A DNA stretch of 64,000 nt from positions 168,813 through 232,812 of the forward strand of contig JAAVZR010000016.1 in NCBI GenBank assembly GCA_022791755.1. The letters run 5' to 3'. Both the position numbers and the translations under genes were made by a program. This document shows, piece after piece, positions 8,208 to 16,738 of the stretch (positions within the stretch are counted from its first letter, which is position 1; the number at the start of each line of letters is the position of its first letter). The notes beneath the pieces were generated by a model. The model was given only the letters and a program-made list of their open reading frames with translations, was not told the DNA's origin and ran no database searches. The DNA is from Lachnospiraceae bacterium (GTDB taxonomy: Bacteria; Bacillota; Clostridia; Lachnospirales; Lachnospiraceae).

Positions 8208-9212
8208 TCAGGTCAGCTTCTTTACACTGTCCCTCACCACCAGGTTTACGTTGATCCGGATATTTAACAGAGCGCTGTCATGGTGGTTTATCTTATCGAT
8301 CAGTCTCCGGACAGCCTGCAATCCCAGGACTTCCTTGTGCACATGGACGGTGGTCAGCTTGGGAGAGGTCACATAGGAGACAGGCATATCGTCGAACCCG
8401 ATGATAGAGATATCCTCAGGGATGCGGTAGCCGTGCTCCTTCAGAGCGCGGATGCAGGAAACGGCGATGATATCGTTATCCGCGAAGAAAGCCGTGGGAA
8501 GCTGCGGCTTCGTATCGAGAAAAGCGGACATATCGCCATAGGCCCCGTCCTGTGTGGACTCGACGCGGATCACGCAGGAGCGGCAGTCCGGCGTCCCGGA
8601 AACAGCCTGGAGGAAGCCTGCGCTTCTCTCGCTGAAATTATTAATAAAAACGCTGGAGGCCAGATGGCCGATCTGACGGTGGCCGCAGTCCAGGAGATAA
8701 CGGGCAGCCAGAAAAGCGCCCTGATGATTGTTGATGGCAATGCTGTCAAAATATCCGGCCTCAAAATAGCTGTCCAACAGGACCAGCGGCTTGGGCAGGC
8801 TGAGAAAGGGAAGAATATCCTCCCTGAGCATTTCGGTGGCCAGAAGAATGATACCGGCGCTCTCGGACAGCCGGAGGAAGTTCAGCTGTTCGGTATGGTC
8901 CTGGTCTTCATAGAAGTAGGAGACCTGAAGATTATATTCGGATTGAGCTGCCTGACTGCTGATTCCTTCGATTACGGAGGAGAAAAAGGCAGTGTCGCCG
9001 TAGACCAGGCCATGCTTCTTATAGATCACCAGGTTGATAAAACGGGGGGCACCGCTTTTGCGCCGGATTTTTTTCAGCCCATGGGAAGCGGCAGCTTCCA
9101 GAATGGCCTGGCGGGTCTTCTCGCTGATGCCGGGCTTACCGTTCAGTGCGATGGATACCGCGGAGGGAGATACTCCCAGAATAGCAGCCAGTTCTTTGGC
9201 GGAAACAGACAT
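8208..9212 (-). CDS. LacI-family transcriptional regulator of the adjacent sugar locus
   Basis: 334 residues from ATG 9212; the GTG three codons upstream would leave no room for the AGAAGG ribosome site, which sits 8 bases from ATG 9212. The N terminus has the LacI helix-turn-helix (SAKELAAILGVSPSAVSIAL) and hinge. A periplasmic-binding-protein-like effector domain follows (residues ~60-330), with the typical GFDDMPVSYVTSPKLTTV ending. It is divergent from the ABC/nucleoside-hydrolase operon at 9674, so it most likely controls that operon and itself from the shared 460-base region. The effector is unknown, but the target genes suggest a pentose or nucleoside-derived sugar. Confidence 0.93.
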   Translation of the reverse strand: MSVSAKELAAILGVSPSAVSIALNGKPGISEKTRQAILEAAASHGLKKIRRKSGAPRFINLVIYKKHGLVYGDTAFFSSVIEGISSQAAQSEYNLQVSYFYEDQDHTEQLNFLRLSESAGIILLATEMLREDILPFLSLPKPLVLLDSYFEAGYFDSIAINNHQGAFLAARYLLDCGHRQIGHLASSVFINNFSERSAGFLQAVSGTPDCRSCVIRVESTQDGAYGDMSAFLDTKPQLPTAFFADNDIIAVSCIRALKEHGYRIPEDISIIGFDDMPVSYVTSPKLTTVHVHKEVLGLQAVRRLIDKINHHDSALLNIRINVNLVVRDSVKKLT

Positions 9213-9236
9213 GTCTTTCACCTTCTTTCTGTTGAT

Positions 9237-9266
9237 ATACTAACAAAAAGATTATCACTCTGTCAA
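9237..9266 (-). promoter_or_regulatory. Promoter of the LacI-family gene
   Basis: On the minus strand TTGACA (9266-9261) and TAGTAT (9242-9237) are 18 bases apart, placing transcription start just before the ATG at 9212 with a short leader. Confidence 0.65.
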
Positions 9267-9593
9267 GAAAAGAATCAAAAACAGATAAATTCTCAGTACT
9301 AATTTAGAAAATAATATCGGGCATACCATAGAAATGCAGCCGGGGAGTCAGAGACTATTGGTCTGAAAGCACAAAAATAGGCGGATAAAAAGAAATGGGA
9401 TTGTGAAAATTTGGGTATGAGATCTGAAGAGAATAGGATTGTCTTGCTGAAAAATACAGAAATATTATAATTTAGTTAGGATGTTTAGCCGGTTTTTTTA
9501 GCAATTTTAATTTAGATATAGTATATAGTGAACAAAATATAATCGAAAAAACTATACATTCCATAGAAAATATACACGAGAGCCAAAAAAGAA

Positions 9594-9622
9594 TTGACAT
9601 ATTATCCAACAGGGCTTAATAT
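9594..9622 (+). promoter_or_regulatory. Housekeeping promoter of the sugar operon
   Basis: TTGACA (9594-9599) and TAATAT (9617-9622) with 17-base spacing. This is close to consensus, so the operon probably needs repression by the divergent LacI protein. The rest of the AT-rich 9267-9593 stretch holds no gene; it contains several TTTAG repeats that may be part of the control region. Confidence 0.8.
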
Positions 9623-9643
9623 TTTAGTAGATTATAAATTAAA

Positions 9644-9653
9644 TTTAGCTAAA
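9644..9653. promoter_or_regulatory. Candidate LacI-family operator
   Basis: A perfect 10-bp palindrome, TTTAGCTAAA, lies about 22 bases after the -10 box and 8 before the ribosome site. That position would suit a repressor. LacI-type operators are palindromic with a central CG or GC pair. The assignment is inference from position and symmetry. Confidence 0.4.
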
Positions 9654-9673
9654 GTTGATAGGAGGAGTACATC

Positions 9674-11173
9674 TTGGATAACAATGTGATACTAAAAGCG
9701 GAACACATGTACAAGTCCTTCGGAGTCACGAAAGCGGTGGCGGACTTCTCTCTGGAACTTGAGCGGGGAGTCATCCATGGACTGATAGGCGAGAACGGTT
9801 CGGGTAAGAGTACCTTCTCATCCATGGTCGCCGGACTTTATAAGCCGGACTCCGGAGAGATGACCGTCTGTGGCGAGAAATACGCGCCGTCATCCACGGA
9901 GGATGCGGCGAAGCGCCGGGTGGCCTTAGTGGTACAGGAGATCGGCACCATCGGCTCGGTTTCCGTTTCAGCCAATATTTTCCTGAATAAAGAACATGGA
10001 TTTTCAAAATTTGGGATGATAAATTATGCCAGGATGGATGAGGAAGCCAGAAAGATCCTGGACAAGATCGGCGGGGAGCATATCGACCCGCGGGCCAGGA
10101 CAGAATCTCTGAATCTGGAAGACCGCAAGCTGGTGGAGATTGCCAGAGCCATGTACTGTGAGCCGGAGGTGCTGATCATCGACGAGACCAGCAATGCCCT
10201 GACTACCAGAGGACGGCGGATCCTCTATCAGAATATGCGGGCGGTCCGTGACAGGGGAGGGGTGGTGCTTTTTATCACCCATGATCTCAATGAGCTGGTG
10301 GAGATGTGCGACTCCGTCACTATCATGCGGGATGGCGTGTATGTACATACCCTGATGAAGCACGAGATGGACACTTCCCGGATGAAGGAGCTGATGGTAG
10401 GGCGGCAGATCGCGGATAATTACTACCGTCCGGACTTTTCACCGGATTATGAGGATGAGGTGGTGCTGGACGTAAGGCATATCGTATCTCCTGAGGTAAA
10501 GGATGTGAGCCTTGCGCTGCATCGGGGCGAGATTCTGGGGATCGGCGGTCTGTCCGAGAGCGGAATGCATGAGCTGGGAAGGATTCTCTTCGGCGTGGAG
10601 AAAGCGGACAGCGGAGAGGCCGTGGTGACGGCCAGTAAGGAGAAGGTGACAAATCCCGGCAGGGCCATCAAAAACGCCATCGGTTATATGTCCAAGAACC
10701 GCGATACGGAAGCGCTGATTCTGGGCTACAGCATTGAGGGAAATATCTGCCTGCCCTCCCTTTCCAGGCTGAAGAAAAAAGGACTGATTTTCCATAAGGA
10801 AGAAAAAGCTCTGGCGGATAAATGGAGCGGGGAGCTGGCCATCAAGATGCGCAGCACGGCGCAGAACTGCTCGGAGCTGTCCGGCGGCAATAAACAGAAG
10901 GTGGTGCTGGCCAAATGGATGGGCAATGATTCCCGCATCCTGATTATGGACTGTCCCACCCGCGGGATTGATATCGGCGTCAAGGAGAGCATCTATAAGC
11001 TGATGATGCAGTTTAAGAAGGAGGGCCGTTCCATGATTATGATCTCTGAGGAGCTGCCTGAGCTTCTGGGGATGAGCGACCGGATCCTCATCATGCGCGA
11101 CGGAAAGATCTCCCACGAGGAGCTTCGCAGTACGGAACTCAGTGAGAAAAAGATAATCAGCCATATGATTTAG
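9674..11173 (+). CDS. Sugar ABC transporter ATPase, fused double domain (RbsA/MglA type)
   Basis: 499 residues starting at TTG 9674; GGAGGAG at 9661-9667 is 6 bases upstream, and no ATG lies near. Domain 1 has Walker A GENGSGKST (39-47) and Walker B VLIIDE. Its signature loop is degenerate (LNLEDRK in place of LSGGxxQ). Domain 2 has a degenerate P-loop (GLSESGMHE, ~290) but a canonical LSGGNKQ signature and ILIMDCPTRGID. This crossed degeneracy is normal for RbsA-like fused ATPases. It energises uptake together with the two permeases and the binding protein that follow. Ten bases separate it from the first permease. The family fits ribose, galactose, nucleosides and similar substrates. Confidence 0.94.
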   Translation: MDNNVILKAEHMYKSFGVTKAVADFSLELERGVIHGLIGENGSGKSTFSSMVAGLYKPDSGEMTVCGEKYAPSSTEDAAKRRVALVVQEIGTIGSVSVSANIFLNKEHGFSKFGMINYARMDEEARKILDKIGGEHIDPRARTESLNLEDRKLVEIARAMYCEPEVLIIDETSNALTTRGRRILYQNMRAVRDRGGVVLFITHDLNELVEMCDSVTIMRDGVYVHTLMKHEMDTSRMKELMVGRQIADNYYRPDFSPDYEDEVVLDVRHIVSPEVKDVSLALHRGEILGIGGLSESGMHELGRILFGVEKADSGEAVVTASKEKVTNPGRAIKNAIGYMSKNRDTEALILGYSIEGNICLPSLSRLKKKGLIFHKEEKALADKWSGELAIKMRSTAQNCSELSGGNKQKVVLAKWMGNDSRILIMDCPTRGIDIGVKESIYKLMMQFKKEGRSMIMISEELPELLGMSDRILIMRDGKISHEELRSTELSEKKIISHMI

Positions 11174-11183
11174 GGGGTGCGAA

Positions 11184-12179
11184 ATGACGGAAAAAACAAA
11201 GGGCGGAGCGGGAAAGACTGCGGAGACAGAGATTAAAAGGGGGATTGATACCAGGCAGCGCATGATCAACCTGCTGTTGGAGAATTTTCCCATAGTCGGA
11301 CTGGCGCTGGTATTGATCTTTTTCGGAATCGTGACCAAAGGGCAGCTCTTCACCCCCTATAACATCAAGACCATGTACAGCCAGATGTTTCTCTATCTGC
11401 TGGGCGGGCTGGGATGTCTGTATCTGTTTGCACAGGGAGGAATTGATCTGAGCATGGCCTCCAATATCGGCTGTGCCGCCATCATCGGTGTTCAGGTGAT
11501 GAAGGTGAATATTGTGCTGGGAATCCTGGTGACCTTCCTGGTGGCCATGGCCATCGGCCTGGTGATGGGCCTTCTGTACGCCTATTCCGGGATCCCCGTA
11601 TTTATCCTGGGGCTGGCCATGAACTTCCTGCTGGCAGGTCTATTGTGGCCGCTGTGTTTCGGACAGTCTTCCATCGCGACGCCTCTGGCCCTGACGGCGC
11701 TCAAAAGCAATACCAGCGAGCTGATCATCGCGGCGGTCTGCATCATGATTACACTCGTCATCTACAACCATACACGATTCGGCAAGGAGTGCCGGGCCAT
11801 GGGCGCCGGGATCACATCCGCCGTACAGTCCGGTGTCAATATAGAGCGAAATAAGATTCTGGCCTTTGTCATCACCGGCTTCACCTGCGGCCTGGTGGAG
11901 GTGCTGACGTTGATACGGACCGGAGCCGGTTCGCAGACCACCGGGGCCAGCTTTAACTTCAACGTAATGATCTCCCTGGTATTGGGCGGCTGCGTCATGA
12001 GCGGAGGAGACGGCGTAAAGGTCCGCAATGCCATTGTCGGCGCGATCATCCTGATCGTGTTGCAGAACGGCCTGTCGGTGTGGGGAGCCAATATCCGTGT
12101 GCAGGATATCGTTAAAGGCGTCATGTTTGTCGTCATGATTGTGGTTACGACTAAACTAAACGCCAGAGTCCGCAAATAA
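11184..12179 (+). CDS. Sugar ABC transporter permease 1 (RbsC type)
   Basis: 331 residues with about eight to ten hydrophobic segments after a ~35-residue charged cytoplasmic start. It matches the BPD_transp_2 family: the GGIDLSMASNIG motif corresponds to the GGIDLSVG signature of RbsC-type permeases. The coupling region GAGITSAVQSGVNIERNK follows. AGGGGGT lies before the ATG. It should pair with the second permease at 13606 as a heterodimer, since the two differ clearly in sequence. Confidence 0.93.
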   Translation: MTEKTKGGAGKTAETEIKRGIDTRQRMINLLLENFPIVGLALVLIFFGIVTKGQLFTPYNIKTMYSQMFLYLLGGLGCLYLFAQGGIDLSMASNIGCAAIIGVQVMKVNIVLGILVTFLVAMAIGLVMGLLYAYSGIPVFILGLAMNFLLAGLLWPLCFGQSSIATPLALTALKSNTSELIIAAVCIMITLVIYNHTRFGKECRAMGAGITSAVQSGVNIERNKILAFVITGFTCGLVEVLTLIRTGAGSQTTGASFNFNVMISLVLGGCVMSGGDGVKVRNAIVGAIILIVLQNGLSVWGANIRVQDIVKGVMFVVMIVVTTKLNARVRK

Positions 12180-12274
12180 AAGTCTGCTTTTGCCGTCAAA
12201 GGAGAGAAACAGGAATTGAGCTTAGACGGGGGAACCGTTTAACGATAATATATCCCAAAAAAGGAGGAAGAAAC

Positions 12275-13498
12275 ATGAAACGAATGATCGCACTGATCCT
12301 GACCGTGGCCATGATGCTGTCGCTGGCGGCATGCAGCAGTCCCGGCAGTGAGACGACGGCAGGAAATGCCGGTGGAGACGTCCCGGGGAACAATGGGACG
12401 CAGGGGAACGGCGGGGATGAGAATCCCGGTTCATCGGACGGCGGGCTGATATCCTGGAAATTAGGCATGATGGATCCCGGCGCCTGGAACGCCACCTCGG
12501 GTCCTCTCTATGCGCAGATGGAAGCGGCCTGCGAGGCTCTGAATGTGGAGCTGATGTATGTGGCGGCGGATTCCAATTCGGCAGAAGGCCATATCGCGGC
12601 AGTTCAGTCCATGATCGCCGGCGGCTGCGACGGCATCATCCTGTTAAACGGTCCGCTGGTACAGGGCTGTATCGCCCAGATCGCCCAGATGTGCGACGAG
12701 GCCGGAGTGTACTGGTCTCTGTCCTGGACGAAACTCATCGAGGGAGAGGATAATTACAACGCCTGTGTGAATTCTCCTTATTTCGTATCCACCACCTATG
12801 AGGACGATGTCCATTCGGCCAACTGGTGCGCGACTTTGTTAGGGCAGAAGGGCTGCAAGAATCTGACTGAGATCGGTTTTACCCCCGGCAACGCCACCGG
12901 CGACATGCGTGACGCAGGCGTGAAGGCCGGCTGTGAAGAGTATCAGATGACCATCATGGCAGAGGAGCGGGACGTAAATCTGACCATGACCTCCGACGGC
13001 GGCAAGACGATCATGGACCGTTTTATCAGTTCCTATCCGGAGATGGATGGCCTGGTGATCGCCGGCATGTCTCAGTTCGTGCTCTCGGGAGTGGTTTCCT
13101 CCCTGGAGGAAAATAAAATGCAGGATAAGATCAGCGTCACCTGTATCGACTTCCACGAGTATCAGACCGAGTACCTAAAGAGCGGCGTACTGGACGGCAT
13201 TATCGGCGGACATGTGGTGGGCACCTACTACAGTCTGATCCTGATGGCCAATATCATGAACGGTACTCCTCTGACCGATCAGAAGGCGATCATACAGGAT
13301 AACTTCATCGAGCTGGCCAGCGGCGAGGATGCGGAGACATGGGATACCTACGGTAAGCCCGGCAATATCTACAGCGCCGAAGAGACCCGCAATATGATGG
13401 TGAAGCTGAATCCGGATTTTACCTACGACGATTTGATGCAGGTCATCGCCGCTTATTCTCTGGAGGATATCGTACAGAGAGCCGGCGGAGCTAACTGA
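12275..13498 (+). CDS. Sugar-binding lipoprotein of the ABC importer
   Basis: 407 residues. A signal peptide ends in a lipobox, LAAC with C20, followed by a Gly/Asn/Thr-rich tether to ~55. The mature part has the type I periplasmic-binding fold used for ribose-like ligands (peripla_BP_4). Recognisable parts are the AAVQSMIAGGCDGIILLN strand-loop and the late DGIIGGHVVGTYYS region. It captures the substrate outside the membrane and delivers it to the two permeases. An AAAGGAGG site precedes the start. A hairpin just after the stop may stabilise this part of the mRNA, as is common after binding-protein genes. Confidence 0.92.
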   Translation: MKRMIALILTVAMMLSLAACSSPGSETTAGNAGGDVPGNNGTQGNGGDENPGSSDGGLISWKLGMMDPGAWNATSGPLYAQMEAACEALNVELMYVAADSNSAEGHIAAVQSMIAGGCDGIILLNGPLVQGCIAQIAQMCDEAGVYWSLSWTKLIEGEDNYNACVNSPYFVSTTYEDDVHSANWCATLLGQKGCKNLTEIGFTPGNATGDMRDAGVKAGCEEYQMTIMAEERDVNLTMTSDGGKTIMDRFISSYPEMDGLVIAGMSQFVLSGVVSSLEENKMQDKISVTCIDFHEYQTEYLKSGVLDGIIGGHVVGTYYSLILMANIMNGTPLTDQKAIIQDNFIELASGEDAETWDTYGKPGNIYSAEETRNMMVKLNPDFTYDDLMQVIAAYSLEDIVQRAGGAN

Positions 13499-13535
13499 CC
13501 GGTACCTCCGGTATAACCTGTAAAGAGGCGGAAGA

Positions 13536-13572
13536 GGGACCAGCCGGACATCATCCGAAGTCCGGCAGTCCC
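13536..13572 (+). terminator. Intra-operon hairpin after the binding-protein gene
   Basis: GGGAC-CA-GCCGGAC pairs with GTCCGGC-A-GTCCC around a 10-base loop, with no T-run. More likely an mRNA-stabilising or processing hairpin than a terminator. It would allow excess binding protein over the downstream genes. Confidence 0.55.
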
Positions 13573-13605
13573 GCCGCCCATATCACGCAAAAGGAGTAAA
13601 GCACA

Positions 13606-14571
13606 ATGCAAATGTTAAAATCCCTGCTCAAAAAAATCGGGATTACGGTTTTGATTCCGGCGGCGGTCTATGGGATATTTTCCATTCTGCGTCCGGCCGT
13701 GTTTTTAAGCGGGAATATGGTGTATTCTGTCTGTCTGCAATCTGTCACTACCTGCATTCTGGCCTGGGGCATATCTTTTTCCATGACGGCCGGCATTGTG
13801 GATTTCTCCGTGGCGGCAGAACGTATCCTGGGCAGTGTCCTGGGGGTTCTGCTCTCCCGTACCATGGGTATCCCCGGCCTGATCGTGGGGGCCTTCGCGG
13901 TGGCGATTGTGATGGGTGCTGTCAAGGGTATCCTGAATTCCATGATTAAGATGAGCTCCATGGTCATCAGCGTGGCCTACTGCTTTATCATCGGCGCCAT
14001 CGGTTCCATGATCCAGGGGACGAATTCCATGATACTGACCAATGACGTATGTGTTCTGGGCCAGTCTCCCGCAATCTGGATTATCTTTATGGTCTGCGGA
14101 GCCGCGATATTCTTTCTGCATCAGTACAGCATATTCGGGGCGAACTGCCGTGCCCTGGGCGGCAATGGCAAGATCGCCGGGGACGCCGGTGTCAGCAAAG
14201 GAAAGACGGAGGCCAAGGCTATCATGATCGCGTCCCTGTTCGGAGGAATCTCCGGTATTGTGGCCACCAGCTACGGCGCAGGCACAGCGGCGCAGGTGGG
14301 CCTGGCATCCATGAGTCTGATCTTCCCGGCCATCATCGGCTTTAATATCGGCCTGCTTTTGCAGAAGACGGTGAACATCACCTTTGGCTGCATCGCAGGC
14401 GTCGTAACCATGAACATTCTGGCTACCGGCCTTATCTCACTGGGGATTCCGTCTCAGCTGAAGGATACGGTGACAGGAGCTTTCCTGCTGTTTTTGATGT
14501 GCTGTAATTCGATCCTGGATCGGAAACGGGCGGAGAGTCTGCGCCGTCAGGCCAGTCAGATGAAGGCATGA
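13606..14571 (+). CDS. Sugar ABC transporter permease 2 (RbsC type)
   Basis: 321 residues, very hydrophobic, with the BPD_transp_2 layout. The usual GGIDLS motif appears as TAGIVDFSVAAERILG, and the coupling loop as GANCRALGGNGKIAGDAGVSKGK. AAAGGAG precedes ATG 13606. It is clearly related to, but divergent from, the permease at 11184, which implies a heteromeric channel. The gene order ATPase, permease, binding protein, permease is seen in several RbsABC-type importers with unassigned substrates. Confidence 0.92.
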   Translation: MQMLKSLLKKIGITVLIPAAVYGIFSILRPAVFLSGNMVYSVCLQSVTTCILAWGISFSMTAGIVDFSVAAERILGSVLGVLLSRTMGIPGLIVGAFAVAIVMGAVKGILNSMIKMSSMVISVAYCFIIGAIGSMIQGTNSMILTNDVCVLGQSPAIWIIFMVCGAAIFFLHQYSIFGANCRALGGNGKIAGDAGVSKGKTEAKAIMIASLFGGISGIVATSYGAGTAAQVGLASMSLIFPAIIGFNIGLLLQKTVNITFGCIAGVVTMNILATGLISLGIPSQLKDTVTGAFLLFLMCCNSILDRKRAESLRRQASQMKA

Positions 14572-14659
14572 GGTGTGATTTATAAGGAATAAAGCTGCAA
14601 TGACAAAACGGCCGGCGCAAAAAGGCGAAAGAGGCCGCACAAATGAGAAGGAGGTCGCT

Positions 14660-15640
14660 ATGAAGAAAGCACCCTATGAAGTACCTGCATCCAAGAAGAT
14701 CCGTGTGCTGATCGATACGGACTGTGCCTGCGAGGCAGATGACCAGTATGCGGTGGCGCATCAGCTGATGACGCCCAAGTTCGATGTGGTGGGCATCAAC
14801 GCCGCTCATTTCAATACCCGCTTCGGTATGATGACAGTAGCGGAATCGGCCCGGAGAAGCTTTGACGAGGCCCGGAAGGTGGTGGACCTGATGGGACTGC
14901 ACGATGAAGTAAAGGTGTATCACGGCTGTGCGGATGTGCTGCCCGACGAAAAGACGCCGGTGGACTCTGAGGCCAGCCGCTTCATCATCGAGGAGGCCAT
15001 GAAGGAAGATGAGAGGCCGCTGTTTATCACCGTGCAGGGCGCCATCACCAATGTGGCCAGCGCCTACCTGATGAAGCCGGAGATCGCCGGACGGGCCACC
15101 GTGATCTGGATCGGCGGCGGAGCGTATCCGGAGGGGGAGTGGGAGTTTAACGCCTGCAACGATATCAATGCGGCCAACGTCATTATGGATTCTCCTTTTG
15201 AGCTGTGGCAGGTGCCTAAAAACGTCTATTCCATGATGAAGGTCAGCTTTGCCACCCTCTATGACCGCGTATATCCCTACGGTGAGATCGGAAAATATAT
15301 CGTGGATTATATGGTGAACACGATCAATCAGGGCCTGATGGGAACTCTGAGCACCCAGAGGGAACAGATGCTGCTGGAAAAAGGCTACAGCCGTGCCGGA
15401 GCCAGAGCCTCCTATCCCGGAGGCGAGAGCTGGCAGGTAGGAGATTCCCCGGTGGTGGGCCTCATGCTGACCGACCATGATGGCCATTACACGATGGAGG
15501 GAGCGCCCCGCTTTGATCCGGAGACCGGCCGGTATCTGCTTCGTCCCGGCAACCCTCATAAAATCCGCGTCTATAATTATGTAGACAATCACTTTATTCT
15601 GGAAGACTTTTTCGCCAAGATCAAATATTATTTTGGATAA
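14660..15640 (+). CDS. Nucleoside-hydrolase-superfamily protein, copy 1
   Basis: 326 residues from ATG 14660, chosen because AAGGAGG lies 7 bases upstream. The N-terminal metal loop reads DTDCACEADDQYA (D19, D21, D27, D28). Canonical IUNH enzymes read DxDxGxDDA. Here two extra residues separate the acidic pairs and DDQ follows, a spacing closer to the nucleoside-hydrolase-like DUF1593 group. The central VTVQGAITNVASAY-type helix and WIGGGAYPEG loop fit the superfamily's ligand site. Expected reaction: hydrolysis of an N- or O-pentoside to a free sugar, with a bound calcium. No signal peptide, so it acts on imported substrate. A terminator separates it from its paralog. Confidence 0.8.
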   Translation: MKKAPYEVPASKKIRVLIDTDCACEADDQYAVAHQLMTPKFDVVGINAAHFNTRFGMMTVAESARRSFDEARKVVDLMGLHDEVKVYHGCADVLPDEKTPVDSEASRFIIEEAMKEDERPLFITVQGAITNVASAYLMKPEIAGRATVIWIGGGAYPEGEWEFNACNDINAANVIMDSPFELWQVPKNVYSMMKVSFATLYDRVYPYGEIGKYIVDYMVNTINQGLMGTLSTQREQMLLEKGYSRAGARASYPGGESWQVGDSPVVGLMLTDHDGHYTMEGAPRFDPETGRYLLRPGNPHKIRVYNYVDNHFILEDFFAKIKYYFG

Positions 15641-15646
15641 TGTCCG

Positions 15647-15682
15647 GCGGGGCAGGGAGAAGAAGCTCCGGCCCCGCTTTTT
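15647..15682 (+). terminator. Terminator/attenuator between the two hydrolase paralogs
   Basis: GCGGGGC (15647-15653) pairs with GCCCCGC (15671-15677), an inner GGAG/CTCC adds to the stem, and TTTTT follows. A full rho-independent terminator inside the operon should lower expression of everything downstream. Confidence 0.8.
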
Positions 15683-15736
15683 CAATATCGTACAGGCATA
15701 TACACCGAAAAGGGATCGTAAAAGGAGGATTTTATC

Positions 15737-16711
15737 ATGAAGAAAGCGCCCTACACCGTACCTGAGAGCAAAAAGGTCAGAGTTCTGATCGACACGGACT
15801 GTCACTGCGAGGCGGATGACCAGTATGCGGTGGCTCATCAGCTGATGACGCCGAAGTTTGACGTGGTAGGCATTGCGGCAGAGCACTATGCGAAGAACTT
15901 CGGGGCCGCATCCGTGGCGGATTCCATGAAGCAGAGCTTCAACGAGGCTCAGCTGATCGTGGATCTCATGGGACTGCACGATGAGGTGAAGGTATATAAA
16001 GGCTGCGAGGAGCAGCTGCCCGATGAAAAGACGCCGGTGGACTCCGAGGCCAGCCGCTTCATTATAGAGGAGGCTATGAAGGAGGATGACCGTCCTTTGT
16101 TTGTCACGGTACAGGGAGCCATGACGAATCTGGCCAGCGCCTACCTGATGAAGCCGGAGATCGCGGGGCGCATGACGGTAATCTGGATCGGCGGCGGTGT
16201 GTATCCGGAGGGAGGCTATGAGTTTAATACCATCAATGATCTGAATGCGGCCAATGTGATCATGGATTCTCCGGTTGAGCTGTGGCAGGTGCCCATGTCC
16301 GTATACCGGACCATGAAGGTGAGCTTTGCCGAACTGTTTCTGAAGGTTCGCCCCTATGGTGAGATCGGTAGACATCTGGTGGACTATATGATGGAATTTA
16401 ATCACAGATTCGTAGAATACCTTTCGGAAGTGGATCAGTGGATGCCCCGGGGCGTCAGCGAGGCGGCTTTCCGTGCCACCTATCCCGGCGGGGAGAACTG
16501 GCAGCTGGGAGACTCTCCTGTGGTGGGCCTGATGCTTACGGATCATGAAGGGCATTATACTGTGGAGGGGGCTCCCCGGTTTGAGGCTGAGACCTGCCGG
16601 TATCTGCTGCGTCCCGGCAATCCCAGAAAGATCCGGGTGTATAATTATGTAGATACGCACTTCATTCTGGAGGACTTCTTTGCCAAGATCAAATACTACT
16701 TTGGGGACTGA
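15737..16711 (+). CDS. Nucleoside-hydrolase-superfamily protein, copy 2
   Basis: 324 residues, strongly similar to copy 1 along its whole length, including the first 20 residues and the RPGNP(H/R)KIRVYNYVD ending. The metal loop is DTDCHCEADDQYA, so copy 1's C-A-C becomes C-H-C. The copies differ most at residues 50-70 and 215-250, which are likely substrate-contacting. The pair could split substrate range or form a heteromer. AAAGGAGG precedes the ATG, and the next gene follows after 27 bases. Confidence 0.8.
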   Translation: MKKAPYTVPESKKVRVLIDTDCHCEADDQYAVAHQLMTPKFDVVGIAAEHYAKNFGAASVADSMKQSFNEAQLIVDLMGLHDEVKVYKGCEEQLPDEKTPVDSEASRFIIEEAMKEDDRPLFVTVQGAMTNLASAYLMKPEIAGRMTVIWIGGGVYPEGGYEFNTINDLNAANVIMDSPVELWQVPMSVYRTMKVSFAELFLKVRPYGEIGRHLVDYMMEFNHRFVEYLSEVDQWMPRGVSEAAFRATYPGGENWQLGDSPVVGLMLTDHEGHYTVEGAPRFEAETCRYLLRPGNPRKIRVYNYVDTHFILEDFFAKIKYYFGD

Positions 16712-16738
16712 GCGCAGTAAGAGAGCAGGGAGAACAGT

